Both the position numbers and the translations under genes were made by a program. The notes under the pieces were generated by a model that saw only the letters and a program-made list of their open reading frames with translations, did not search any database and was not told where the DNA came from. Shown here piece by piece: positions 1 to 10,868 of a stretch of DNA of 64,000 nucleotides (its first letter is position 1; each line of letters starts with the position of its first letter). The DNA is from Codonopsis lanceolata (taxonomy: Eukaryota > Streptophyta > Magnoliopsida > Asterales > Campanulaceae): the NCBI GenBank assembly GCA_013146195.2, contig CM028379.1, positions 56,989,693 to 57,053,692 on the forward strand. The letters are read 5' to 3'.

Positions 1-1455
1 GCCGCCATGGCGTAAACCGAATACTACAAAGAATTGACTTTATCAAAGTGAGCTTAGCCCCAAAAGATAGCATTTTCGCACTCCATCCATTGACCCGCTT
101 AGACAACCGATGCACAAGATCTTCAAAATAAATGCACTTCGTCCGCCCCACATAAATCGGTAACCCAAAATATTTCATCGGCCAAGCACGCATTGAGCAA
201 CCTGTCCATTGAGTAATACGCTGATTGGACCTGTATGATCTGTGTCGAGAAACATAAAAACCGCTCTTGCATGTTTATAAATTGGCCGAGCTTTGCTCAT
301 AAACCGTGAGAACTTTCCGAAGACCCAAGATAGAAGACTTACTCCCGTTGCAAAACAAGAGCATGTCATCTCGCATACAATAAATGAGAGAGCACCAAAC
401 CACCCCGCCCATGTTGGAAAGGTTGAACCAAACCATCCCTTACAGCCCTATTAATGTTAATGGAGAGAATTTCTTGAGCCAAAATGAACAAGAAGGGAGA
501 AAGAGGATCCCCTTGCCTCACTCCCCTCGTGGAATGAAAAAAACCATTTGAAGTGCCATTGATACGAAGGGAGTACCAAATATTGCCGATGAGCTTCTGA
601 ATTAAATTACAAAAAGAGGCATTGAAACCAAAGGCTTGTAGAGTACGAAGAAGGAAGTCCCACTCCAACCTGTCATAGGCCTTCGACATGTCCAACTTAA
701 AAATGACATTTCCTCCCCTAACTTTCCTGTTGATTCTTTGCACAAGCTCATTTGCTAGTAAAATATTTTCCTGTATGCTGCGGCCTTGCACAAAGCCGGA
801 CTGCTCTTGAGAAATAAGATCTGGGAGTTTATCGGCAAGACGAGTTGCAATTATTCTGGAAATAATCTTGCAAGAAAAGTTACAAAGACTGATAGGGCGC
901 AAATCATTTGAATGTCTCGGGTCATCAATTTTAGGAATTAACACCAAAGTTGTCATTTGTAATACCTCTATGCAGGCCGCCCATCAAAAATTCTCTAACC
1001 GCAGCAATAACATCATATTTAACTATATGCCAACAACTTTGATAAAACCAACCAGTATACCCATCCGCGCCCGTCGCACTATCAGGATTCAAAACTTTCA
1101 CGGCATTCCAAATCTCCTCTTCTGACGGGCTGCGAACTAAATTCTCATTATCTGATCGGGAGACTTTCTGTTGAATGTTACTAAAAAGAGACTCATCCAC
1201 TGAGTGAGACTTAGAAGTAAAGAGATCCATAAAATAATCTAATGCCAACTTACCAATTTGATTAGCGTCAGCGCTCAAGGAGCCATCCTCCAAACGAAGG
1301 CGAACAAGTTTTCGACGAGATCTATCTTTCATGCATGCGTGAAAGTAAGCTGTGTTCCTATCACCATCCCGTAACCAAAGTTGCCTAGCATTCATAGCAG
1401 CCAGCTCTTCCTCCCATTTTAGAAGTTGATCCAGATGTTGCCGAGCGCCTACCAA
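1..1455 (-). pseudogene. LINE ORF2 part 2: reverse transcriptase, interrupted, cut by window edge
   Basis: Reverse transcriptase of the L1 clade. It begins with the linker WLRDGDRNTAYFHA, then NDLRPISLCN, EQSGFVQGRSI, FKLDMSKAYDRLEW (catalytic Asp) and GVRQGDPLSPFLF. A frameshift lies near 945. A one-base insertion splits the YADD catalytic motif near 377-380. Beyond it the thumb region is readable to the window edge in another frame (MKYFGLPIYVGRTK, then GWSAKMLSFGAKLTLIKS). The enzyme normally copies LINE RNA at the nicked target. With three breaks this copy cannot encode it. Confidence 0.87.
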
Positions 1456-2421
1456 CTACTCGACATGATTCGAATTCCCGGTTTGCTGGACTAAGAGATC
1501 TAAACGAAGTATCTCATCCTGACAACTCTCCATCTTACGTTGAACGTGACCAAAAACCTCCCAATTCCAATGCTTCAGCGCTGTTCGTAAAAGCTGAAGT
1601 TTCTTGAACAAAACATCCATCGCGGTACCATAAACAGGCCGACTCCATTGATTCTCCACAAAGGATAAAAAGGAAGGATGATCCACCCATATACGAAGGA
1701 ATTTAAAATTACTCTTCGGTTTTTCTCCAGAAGGTAATTCCACCAATAACGGCGCATGATCCGAGTCCACTGTTGCTAAATGTTTCACCCGTAACCACGT
1801 ATATTTAATTTTGAAAGTCCCATTAACCAAAACTCTATCTAACCTTTTCCAAATCCGATGAAGACCTTCCTGATTGTTACACCAGGTATAGCGACTCCCT
1901 TCGTATCCCACATCGTCCAAACCTGCTTGCGCAATAAAATTGTTAAAATCATCTAATTCACGAAGGTCGCACGGGGCTCCTCCGAGCTTCTCATCTGAAT
2001 GTGCTATGACGTTAAAATCTCCTCCTACCAACCACGGTTCAGTGGACTGATTAGAGAAATTTATTAAATCTGCCCACAATTCCTTTCTTTCCTCCTTTGT
2101 ACACTTGGCATAAATGAAACTCACATTAGCCTCAAAAAGATGCTCTACTTTCACATGCACAGTAATAAATTGATTTGAACTAGCTAAGAGATTAACCTCC
2201 ACATTATCATTCCATAACAGCCAAATGTGGTGATTAACTGGATTAACATGCAAGCTATCTGAGAAACGTAATTTCCGACAAATTAAATTCAACCGATCCC
2301 CCGAGGCTTTAGGTTCTAGAAGGGCACAAAGAAAGGGGCTATGCTGTCTCTTAATCATCCGAATATAATTCCTCGTGCGTTTATTACACACGCCTCTAGC
2401 ATTCCATATGAATATCGTCAT
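1456..2421 (-). pseudogene. LINE ORF2 part 1: AP-type endonuclease
   Basis: A 321-residue open stretch starts at the ATG at 2419-2421 with MTIFIWNARGV, the usual start of plant L1 ORF2. Endonuclease motifs follow in order: LLEPKA (about residue 35), GGDFNVI (about 135), YTWCNN and WKRLDRVLVN (about 180-200), and SDHAPLL (about 220). In this family these residues bind metal and cut the target strand that primes reverse transcription. The frame ends at a single TAG at 1456-1458; the same frame then continues into the reverse-transcriptase part, so one nonsense change splits ORF2. Confidence 0.88.
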
Positions 2422-2425
2422 AAAA

Positions 2426-2618
2426 TTATTGGGATGATTTATTTTGGGCTTTGGCAGAAGCCCTTGTCACTCGAATGTTTTGCTGCGCAAAAGATACTTT
2501 CTTCCGATGTTTATTCAGATTTTCGCAGTACTGAATAAAAGAGGGCCGAATTTTGACCACCGACATGTCCCAATCCGTCATCGGGGTTGTTAGATCTACC
2601 ATATTTGACTCTTTATCA
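2426..2618 (-). pseudogene. LINE ORF1, C-terminal remnant
   Basis: About 64 codons remain of the reading frame just upstream of the endonuclease ORF. It ends in TAA at 2426-2428, four bases before the ATG at 2419-2421, a spacing that fits ORF1 followed by ORF2. The tail is basic (KKVSFAQQNIRVTRASAKAQ). No nucleic-acid-binding domain is visible because the 5' part was never inserted. Read further upstream, the frame runs into LTR sequence, so the apparent longer ORF is chimeric. Confidence 0.5.
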
Positions 2619-2621
2619 CCA

Positions 2622-3257
2622 TTAGCCAAAAACCGTTTTGAGACCGAAAGGGCGAGTTGGGTGCCTAGCACCTTCCTAACTCGTAACTTAGCCTCCTAAC
2701 CCGTTTTCATTATCTCTGGTTTTCTTTTTTTGGTTTTGTTTTATTTATTCCTTAAAATAAAGATGGCGACTCTAAAACATTTTGGATCTAGTGGGGCCTC
2801 GCAACATCTTTCTTTGCACTTTCACGTTCTCCCCTAAAAAAGAGAGAATGAGAATGGAAAGGTGATGTATTCATATGTCCTGGTATCCCCTAAACAAGGG
2901 ATAACTTGACGTAGAAAACCCAAAGCACCCATAGTGATCCGAGATAGGCCATAAGGCTATTTTCATAAAATCCATAGTGGGGGCGCTGCAACATTCCTTC
3001 CTTGCACTTTCACGCTTTCCCCTAAAAAGGGAGAATGAGAATAGAAGGGTGATGCATTCCTATATCCGGGTATTCCCTAAACAAGGGATAACTTGACATA
3101 GAAAACCCAAAGCTCCCATATTGGATCAAAATCCACTAAAGGCAACCGAGGCGCATTCCAACGCGCTATTTCGACAGCACTCCTCCCGCACTTTTGATTT
3201 CGTCCTCCCCTAGACAAGGGAGGGTGGAACGGGAGCACGCATTCCCGGGAACCCACA
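2622..3257 (+). repeat. TE-A 5' LTR, 3' portion only
   Basis: Colinear with 12453-13150 of the 3' LTR and ends in the same GGGAACCCACA. It lacks about 60 bases that the 3' LTR has near its end (about 13069-13130). The rest of this LTR lies beyond the LINE, outside the window. Confidence 0.92.
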
Positions 3258-3258
3258 G

Positions 3259-3276
3259 TGGCGACTCTGCTGGGGA
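3259..3276 (+). promoter_or_regulatory. TE-A primer-binding site
   Basis: TGGCGACTCTGCTGGGGA lies one base after the 5' LTR end. Its position and its TGG start mark it as the site where a tRNA 3' end primes minus-strand synthesis. Ogre elements are known to use tRNA-Arg; I assign the tRNA by that precedent and did not match it to a tRNA sequence. Confidence 0.7.
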
Positions 3277-4688
3277 GATCGTTTTTATTTTAATAAATAA
3301 AAATGGAGGGCTAGACTCAGTAACCAAAACTTTTTTTTCTTTTGTTTCTGGCTAAAGTATACTTGTTATATTAATTAAAATAGTCTAATATTGCGTTCCT
3401 TTAACATCCGTGTCTATATTTGTGGATATGATCCTCCATCTTGCAGAAGTTTCATTTCAAACACTGTTACAGATATACTTGAAAATATTCGTATTTTTCA
3501 AACAAAAAAAAATCAAAAAATATATATTTTTATATATGATATATATGTAATTTTTCTTTTTATTTCCGGGCAGCACAACAAAGGGGCCGGGGCTTTATTT
3601 TCAAAATCTTTTCATTTTCGGCCTTATATTATTTTATTCCGCTTTATTTTCATTCTGCAAGATATATACATACATGCATTCATTCTGTCATTTTATTTTG
3701 GGGATTAAGACTCATTTTTAATTAATAAAAATAGATAGATTCCCCACTTTTCTTTCTATTTCTTGATGATATGCTTGCTTGCTCGCGCTTAAACTAAAAA
3801 GCCGAGAAAATCCATACATAATAGAAAGACAGGTTATATCTGTTTTTACTTTCTATTTCTATATCTGAAAAAAAGAAAAAAAAACTTTTTTTTTACTTTT
3901 TAGATACCGCACACACACGCACATGCATATAAATATATTCTGAACTGCTACCCTACACCATGGCTAAGCCTACCCCCTGCATAAGCCAACGCTAGATGGC
4001 ATATAGATTTTCAGGACACTTCAAAGACCGACCGATTTTCGCATTTTAAATTGTGGGTCAGCCCCAGTCAAAAAAAATCTGCGCAAGTCAAAAAAAATCT
4101 GCGCAAGTCAAAAAAAAAATCTGCACAAGTCAAAAAAAAGGGGTGCACAAGTCAAGAAAAAAAATATACACTGGGGCTGATTTATTATTTTCAAATGCTC
4201 GACCTAGATAATTTCGAATGGTGAATCCCGGAAAGAGTATAGGCCCTTTGCAGGATCGATCCGATCTCTGGGAGTCGAAAGAGGCGTGTGGAATACGTTG
4301 GTCCTATACTCTGGAGAAAGAATCCACTGTTCTAGGAAAGTCCTGAGACTGTCAAAATTAAGCAGGTGCTTATCTGGTCATTTTATAGGAAAAATAATAA
4401 ATAATAAAATATACTAATAAAGGCACGCTGTACTCCAAGCCCAGAAAGCCTCCAGCCAGCCTTCTAATACCAAACCCATTTTCTTCAGAAACCTGGCCCA
4501 GATTTGGAAAGGCAGAGACAGTACTGGTCGATTGATACGAGAATCGAGTGCAGAATTCAAATCAGAGGGTATCAGAAACAAATCAGATAAGGGCGAAACG
4601 AGGATACGATCCGCAAGATGGCGGCGAAAAGTGAACAAATCCGCTATGGGTACGCAGTGGGGCTCCGGGGTATGCTCCAACTCCGGCA
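3277..4688 (+). other. TE-A leader between primer site and gag, noncoding
   Basis: AT-rich with long A and T runs. No ORF of recognisable type is present; the open stretches are short and unlike the extra ORF1 of full Ogre elements. It contains the A-rich tandem repeat at 4066-4155. Confidence 0.6.
4066..4155 (+). repeat. A-rich tandem repeat, about 22-bp unit
   Basis: About four to five copies of a unit reading AGTCAAAAAAAATCTGCGCA, with A-run lengths varying between copies and the last units degenerate. It lies in the TE-A leader. Confidence 0.85.
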
Positions 4689-6371
4689 ATGCAGCAGTGG
4701 CTAGACCAAAATTTAGGTGCAACGACTGATCGTATAATGAGCCAAATGGAAAATTTGATACAAAGCTTGAAATCCAGTGGTGAGGTAATCTCTTCCCCTG
4801 CAGTCCCACAGGAAGCATCAACCCTCCATGTGCCTCCAAACCCAATTTCTCAGCCAAACACTAACCCGCCAAATACTGCCACTACTCCAAATCCAAATCC
4901 TCCACCAAATCCCTACTACCCAAATATCAAACCTTACCCATCCTCTCCTCCATATTCAATCCAAAATCCATATCCAGCTCAAAATCCACATTCAATCCAG
5001 AATCCATATCCAGCCCAAAATTCCTATCCAACCCAAAATTCCTATCCAACCCAAAATCCCTATCCAGCCCAGAATCCATATCCAGCCCAAAATTCCTATC
5101 CAACCCAAAATCCACATTCAATCCAAAATCCATATCCAACCCAAAATCCATATCCAGCCCAAAATTCCTATTCAACCCAAAATCCTCATCCTACCCAAAA
5201 CCAAAATCCTTACCAGAACCCTTACCAAACGCCTCCTCAAAATCCTTACCAAATACCACAGCCAGAAACTAACCCAGCCTTTCCTAGTCCTACCAGCATA
5301 TACCAAAATCCAACTCCCCCTCCCACCAAAATGGAAGCAGAAATGGAGAACCTGAAAAGTATGATGCTCGAAGCTCTGGACAAAGAAAAATTTTCTATGA
5401 AGGCATTAACGCTGAAACCTTCAGCCATGCTACCCCCAAATTTCAAAATGCCCGACATAGAAAAATTCGACGGGACTGGATGCCCTATCTCCCACCTAAA
5501 ATCTTACTCTACTGGCATGCAATCAAGAGGGGCTAGTTTCGAAGCCATGGCCTCCAATTTTCACCTCACCTTGATAGGGGCTGCTAAGCAATGGTTAATG
5601 CTAGCAGATGATAGCACCATGGACACTTGGGACCCAATCGCTGAAGGGTTCCTAGAAAGGTACAAAGATAATACCACAACTGAAAATAAAAGGGAACTTG
5701 AGGCATGCACCCAAAAGGAAAATGAAACATTCGCAAAATTTGCAGCCAGATGGAAGGATAAAGTCGCCCAGACTTTGGACAGACTAGATCCAACTAAATC
5801 ATGCAGAATGTTCATCAAAAACCTCCAGCCCATTTACCTGGAGCACATGCGATATCTCCCCTATAGCAATTTCAAAGAAATAGTGGAGATTGGAGTCCGC
5901 ATTGATGAAGATATACGCAAAGGATCCCTAGAAATTGGTACACCTCCAAGTTCGTTCTGCCATTCTGGATCAGAGGAAGAATCTACAGAAGGAGTTAATA
6001 CTATAGAAAAAACCCCGAATGAACAATACAGTGATGTGCCAAGGACATATGAGGCAAACAAATCTGCCAATTTCGTTGAAGGAAGCAGTAATACCAACAA
6101 GAGTCTCATAGGGCCTCACAAAGGAAACAAAAGGCACTTCGATGAATTGAATGCCCCAATGTTACAGATACTACAAGGGTTAACAGCACAAGGAGTCCTT
6201 AAGCCCCTTGAAAACTATGAACCTCCAAATCCATTACCTGCCAAATGGAGCAGCAACAAGTATTGCGAATACCACCAATCCAGTGGTTATATCACCGACA
6301 AATGCTTCTCACTCAGGAATGATATCCAAGACCTTATCGACGATAAAATCATTAAGAAGCCGCACCCATAA
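4689..6371 (+). CDS. gag: TE-A gag polyprotein (560 aa, intact)
   Basis: Structural protein that would form the cytoplasmic particle in which element RNA is packaged. It starts at the first ATG after an in-frame stop at 4632. Residues about 84-185 are a P/N/Q/Y-rich region built of repeats such as NPYPAQ and NSYPTQ. A capsid-like region follows at about 250-420: MPDIEKFDGTGCPISHLKSY, LIGAAKQWLM, DPIAEGFLERYKDN, FAARWKDKVAQ and FKEIVEIGVRIDEDIRKG, which is typical of Tat/Ogre gag. The C-terminus has a short Cys/His cluster (KYCEYHQ then DKCFSLRNDIQDLID). It ends at TAA 6369-6371 with no protease after it. An intact gag in an element without pol suggests selection for packaging or recent activity; that is inference. 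Confidence 0.9.
   Translation: MQQWLDQNLGATTDRIMSQMENLIQSLKSSGEVISSPAVPQEASTLHVPPNPISQPNTNPPNTATTPNPNPPPNPYYPNIKPYPSSPPYSIQNPYPAQNPHSIQNPYPAQNSYPTQNSYPTQNPYPAQNPYPAQNSYPTQNPHSIQNPYPTQNPYPAQNSYSTQNPHPTQNQNPYQNPYQTPPQNPYQIPQPETNPAFPSPTSIYQNPTPPPTKMEAEMENLKSMMLEALDKEKFSMKALTLKPSAMLPPNFKMPDIEKFDGTGCPISHLKSYSTGMQSRGASFEAMASNFHLTLIGAAKQWLMLADDSTMDTWDPIAEGFLERYKDNTTTENKRELEACTQKENETFAKFAARWKDKVAQTLDRLDPTKSCRMFIKNLQPIYLEHMRYLPYSNFKEIVEIGVRIDEDIRKGSLEIGTPPSSFCHSGSEEESTEGVNTIEKTPNEQYSDVPRTYEANKSANFVEGSSNTNKSLIGPHKGNKRHFDELNAPMLQILQGLTAQGVLKPLENYEPPNPLPAKWSSNKYCEYHQSSGYITDKCFSLRNDIQDLIDDKIIKKPHP
4951..5190 (+). repeat. In-frame tandem repeat within gag
   Basis: Repeats of 18-24 bp reading CCAAAATCCATATCCAGCC with small changes encode NPYPAQ/NSYPTQ/NPHSIQ blocks. 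Unit length is a multiple of three, so copy number can change without breaking gag. Confidence 0.85.
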
Positions 6372-9300
6372 TTGTTTTTGATAAAAACTGAAAAAGACCC
6401 TAGCATACCTTCTTGTACACCTCCAGAAAGCTTTTTCCTTTAAATCTCCTCTTGTCAAATAAAATCTTCAGGAAACAACCTTTTTCAAATTCAGCATCAC
6501 TTTTCATAGATTCTGGGATCTTTGTTGTTTCTTTCGGTACCACTAACAATTTTGTGGGTCGACAAATGATTTTTTTTTAACTAATATCATTTACTCTCCT
6601 AAGAAGACTGCCCAGAGGTACGTAATCGATACATCTCATTTCAAAGAAAAAAAAAAGGGGGAATTCGTTCCCTAAACAAAAAAGTCTCTATTCTTTTAAA
6701 TTAAAAAAAATAGATTAGCAAAATGAAAATTTCTCTGTCATAGTTGAACTACGATGACCTGAGCCTCGAAATGAGGAACGTAGGCAGCCTCCGGGTTCGG
6801 TCAAATGCTTTGATTTACTCTTCAAAAATCATTTCAAAAAAAAAAAAAAAGAGGAGTATTTTCTATGTGTTGTCTTTTGTTTCCCAAAACATGTAAAGAC
6901 AGGAAATCCCCCTCACCATCATTTTCAATTGCCATCACCAGTTGATAAGTGCATCAGTCATTCTTGATTCAAAAAAAAAAATCAGTAAGTCCTACTTCGA
7001 GATGTTAAGGTCTGCCACTCTTAAAAAAAATGCAAAAAAAAAAAAGAGAAAAAAAAAAAGAGAAGGACCGATAGGGAGCCAGAGAAGAAAAGAAGAGCTG
7101 AAAAAGCCAAGAAGGCAAAGAAATCTGGAAAGGCAGGAAATTCAGAAAAGCTAGGCCGACTCCAGGATCATAAGCAACAATTCAAGACTAGGGGCTTTCA
7201 AACCCCAAGGGTGTCTCTTTTGCCCATATTAATGCCTGCGGCCCATCCCTTGCAGAGTGTGCTCACCAGTCCATTTGGTCTCCATTCTTTCAAAAGTCCA
7301 ATCGAGTCCTCAGATCGAGCTTTCCAAAGGTATCCATCTCGATATTCAAGTCTGGTAAATTCTTGCTTCTCCTATATTAGCTTGTCAAGTTTTCTTCTTG
7401 ATCTCTGAGCACATATCGCCGAAGTATTTGTAAAAAAAAAATAAAAAAAAAGAGAGAATGATGATGACGAATCAACTCATGTAAAAACATGATAAAACTA
7501 CACGGGTTGATAATGAGTCATTTCACAATATGGACTCACAAACTATTAAAAAAAATTTTGATGAAGCAACCTTCTGTCTTGGAAAAAAGGTCATCTTCAA
7601 CTCATTGCGGCCAAGCTATTAAACGGTACACTAGGGGTTTCCAACCATACACCAAACCTCTTCCAAATATCTGAACAAATCAACCACATACCAAAGCCTA
7701 ACCATCCCTGAGATCCAACTTCCCAAAATTGGGGCTGTTTCACCCTTATATGCACATTCACCAAGAGTGACAACCTTCTTTTATCCCAAGAGAGAGAAGG
7801 AAGATATCTCTTCAAGCATTCTCCAAAATTGCTCCGAGAGGTCAACAAAAAAAAAGAAGCCTCTCTTGAGAGATTTCCTCAAAATTTCTCTCTCACAAAA
7901 AAAAAAAGAGAAGAAAAAGAAAAAAAAGAGAGAAAAAGAAAAGAAAGAAGTCTCTCCTGAACAACTTCCTCAAAATCACTCTCTCACAAAAAAAAAAGAA
8001 GGAAAAAGATCAATCACTCTCTGACCGCCCCATAGCCCACAACCAAAGCCAAAAGCCGACCTCCCAACCATATCCACAACCAGGTCCAAAAACCAACTTT
8101 CTATCCAAACCCACAGCCTAAAAAGCCAGCCAATGGTCCCTTCTGACCGCCTTTCAAAAAAAAAACACACACACACACAAAACCACAGCCCAAAATACCT
8201 TTGAATCAGAGACCAACCAAATCCTCAACCCTAAAGCTAATCCATCCCAATCACTTAAACACTACACCCCAACCTAGTTGCAACCTATAGATCTGTTTCA
8301 ATTGGTTGTAACGTGATCTGGGTCCAGGACAGAACTCCTTGCTAAAGACACATAAAATTATCAAAAGATAAATGTTAAGTAAGGTCCATTAAACTCATGA
8401 TACTTGGCGATAAACTCTAGATCATGACTCTTCTTTTTTGTCCATTAGAGTCATCCTATTTCTCTAAGCGTACTCATTTCTATCTCCCACAAAGGTCTCT
8501 CCAAATCGAGTCTGTCTGGGGCTGTCCCTAGTTAATTTCTCCAGGAAAATTCCCGTCATGCAAAATTTGGTTGATCAAATTCATCCTGGGGCTTCTCCCG
8601 CCAAACTCTTGGAATATATAAAGACTCATCCTCTCCAGAAGCAGCTGTCATTTCCATCTCTGCCTGAAGAAATGAAGAAACTACAAAGGCATGATCCTTC
8701 GAAAACAAGCGGCTTATCTTCGCATGCATTGAAAGACTAGCTCCCTATAAGGTAAAAGCTCGCTAGGTTGAAAACCCGAAAGGGTGGCCTAGGCAAAAGT
8801 TAGAGCACAAAAAAAAAAAAACACACACACAGAAAAAAAAAACACAGAAAAAAAAAGAAAAAAAGAGAGAGGGGGAAGAGTGGTCCCTCCGAGGCATCGA
8901 TTAGTAGGATTTACTAATCTTCTGATTGAATTCCTTTCTTGAATGATGCACTAGTCAAAAGACTGAAAACTGACCCAACACATCATTCGCCTCCATTTCA
9001 AATATCGCCATCAATTCCTATACTCATAACTCTTCAAAGCCAGCCAAAAGCCACATCTCAAGCTCTTATAGTACATTTCCATCACTTTGCCTTATCTTGT
9101 CTTAACATGTTTAAGAAACAGATGATACACATGCACATTCAAAAAAGTCCTTTCTCTAAGAAAAAAAAAATTGCATTCGCATGCTTGTATCTTTTGCTTG
9201 CATCTTTCTACTGCATCTTATCAGGTCTTCCGCCACATCGGCCTATGAATGTTCTGCCAGCATCTCCAAAGGATCACCTCCCAAAGATCCTCCACAGCAT

Positions 9301-9916
9301 CATCAAAAGTGACAAAAGGTGAAGTTTATATCCCCAGCAGATAAGCCTACAAATGGGGAGAAAAGCCAGAAAAATCAGCTGCAAAGCAAAAAGAGAAATT
9401 TCCAGCCAAGGTCGGAAACAACAACAAAAGAAAATTTTCCAGTTGAAGCAGGAAAATGAAGAAAAAAGAAGAAATTTCCAGCTAAGGCCGAAAATTTTAG
9501 CCGCAAAAGGGAAAAGATTTTCGGCAAAAGCCGAAACTGCAGCAGAACAAAATCCCCAGCAAGTGCAGCAAAGAACAGAAGAAAGCATCATAAAAATAGC
9601 AAGTACATCAAAAGCAGCAATAGCAACAGAAATCGCACAAGTAGCAGCAACAGAAATCACACAAGCAGCAGCAACAGAAATCGCAAAAGCCGCAGCAACG
9701 GTAAGAAAAGGTAAGTATTCTACCCCCTTTCTGTACATCAACAACTGTGTTGGAAAACTTTCCTTTAAAGGTCACACAACCCCGGATTAGAGGGAAAGGT
9801 TTTCTTCTCCGGCGAAGGCAGCGTTCCTAAGGAGACATTTCATACCACATCACATGCATCACAACACTTGACACTAGCATTATAACACGCACATCACGAG
9901 ATTTTGTGTTTTAGTA
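6372..9916 (+). other. TE-A region after gag, noncoding
   Basis: Long A-rich and CT-rich stretches without pol motifs. Several blocks reappear in order in TE-D: 6490-6640 near 34165-34300, 6744-6800 at 34521-34578, 6900-6970 around 34681 and 36454, 7150-7400 near 36670-36900, and 8740-9130 at 38250-38534 plus 49380-49420. The conserved order shows a shared ancestral noncoding backbone. A 27-bp repeat of GCAACAGAAATCGCACAAG type lies at about 9620-9705. Confidence 0.7.
6744..6800 (+). other. Conserved stem-loop motif, copy after gag
   Basis: Reads GAACTACG, then CCTC, GAGG and CGTAGGCAGCCT. CTACG can pair with CGTAG, and CCTC with GAGG around GAAAT. Related copies lie at 10869-10920 and in TE-D at 34521-34578 and 51691-51744. 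The function is unknown. Confidence 0.5.
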
Positions 9917-10815
9917 ATGCGATGGATATCGCATTCAGCGTTGCAATGCAATGGATATTGCATCCGTCTTTCCATTTTGATGCGATGGATATCGCATCTA
10001 GTGTTGCGATGCAATGGATATTGCATTCGTCTTTCGAGTAATGCGATGGATATCACATATAGTGTTGCGATGCAATGAATATTGCATCAGTCTTTCGAGT
10101 AATGCGATGGATATCGCATTCAGCGTTGCGATGCAATGGATATTGCATTCGTCTTTCCGTATTGATGCGATGGATATCGCATCTAGTGTTGCGATGCAAT
10201 GGATATTGCATTATGTTTTGTGTCAACGCAATGGATATTGTGTTCTTTGTGCCGATGCAATGGATATTACATCTGTTTTCTGTGTTAATGCAATAGATAT
10301 TGCATTTAGTTTTGTGTCGACGCAATGGATATTGCGTTTTGTGTCGTGATGCAATGGATAATGCATCCATTTTCAGTGTTAATGCAATGGATATTGCATT
10401 TAGTTTTGTGTCGACGCAATGGATATTGCGTTTTGCGTTGCGATGCAATGGATATTGCATCAGTCTTTCCGTTTTGATGCGATGGATATCGCACCTAGTG
10501 TTGCGATGCAATGGATATTGCATTTAGTTTTGTGTCGACGCAATAGATATTGCATTTTGTGTCACGATGCAATGGATATTGCATCCGTTTTCCGTGTTAA
10601 TGCAATGGATATTGCATTAAGTTTTGTGTCGACGCAATGGATATTGCGTTTTGTGTCGCGATGCAATGGATATTGCATCTGTTTTCCATGTTAATGCAAT
10701 GGATATTGCATTTTGTTTCATGGCGTCGCAATGGATATTGCGTTTGGTGTTGCGATTGAATGGGTATTACATTTTGATATGCGCTTTTTTCACTAGGTTG
10801 TAATGGATATTACAA
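9917..10815 (+). repeat. TE-A 3' array of short palindromes
   Basis: More than 20 copies of an 18-20 bp palindrome with a 4-base centre, in two main forms: GATGCGATGGATATCGCATC and GATGCAATGGATATTGCATC. Spacers vary (CTAGTGTTGC, CGTCTTTCCG and similar). The array ends with a unit whose arms read TTGTAAT and ATTACAA, and the same end unit closes the TE-D array. It lies between gag and the 3' LTR, where Ogre elements are known to carry tandem repeats. Open frames across it are by-products of the repeat. Confidence 0.95.
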
Positions 10816-10868
10816 CTATCTTTCCGCATAACACTTGTCTGCATTACAACACTTGATCCCGGTTGAGG

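Larger units (their letters stand above)
1..2621 (-). mobile_element. L1-type LINE, 5'-truncated, inserted in the TE-A 5' LTR
   Basis: A non-LTR retrotransposon read on the minus strand. It keeps the end of ORF1, an AP-type endonuclease and a reverse transcriptase, in the order expected for plant L1 elements. Its 5' end is the junction at 2621/2622: to the right the sequence is colinear with the TE-A 3' LTR from about 12453, and to the left it is LINE. The 3' end lies beyond the window start, so the poly-A tail and target duplication cannot be checked. A truncated 5' end is usual for LINE insertion. In-frame stops and frameshifts show that the copy is dead. Confidence 0.9.

Noticed and set aside
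4414..4857. 147-residue minus-strand ORF opposite the TE-A gag start
   Set aside because: Overlaps gag antisense, with no known domain.
9353..9790. 145-residue Lys/Gln/Ala-rich ORF in TE-A
   Set aside because: Low-complexity composition from AAG/CAG-rich repeats. TE-D has no equivalent open frame in its related stretch.
10014..10694. Several overlapping ORFs on both strands of the TE-A palindrome array
   Set aside because: They follow from the repeat unit, whose palindromes read open on both strands. Not genes.
9917..10815. CRISPR-like regular repeats
   Set aside because: Plant nuclear context, no cas genes, spacers are themselves repeated, and the units are part of a retroelement.
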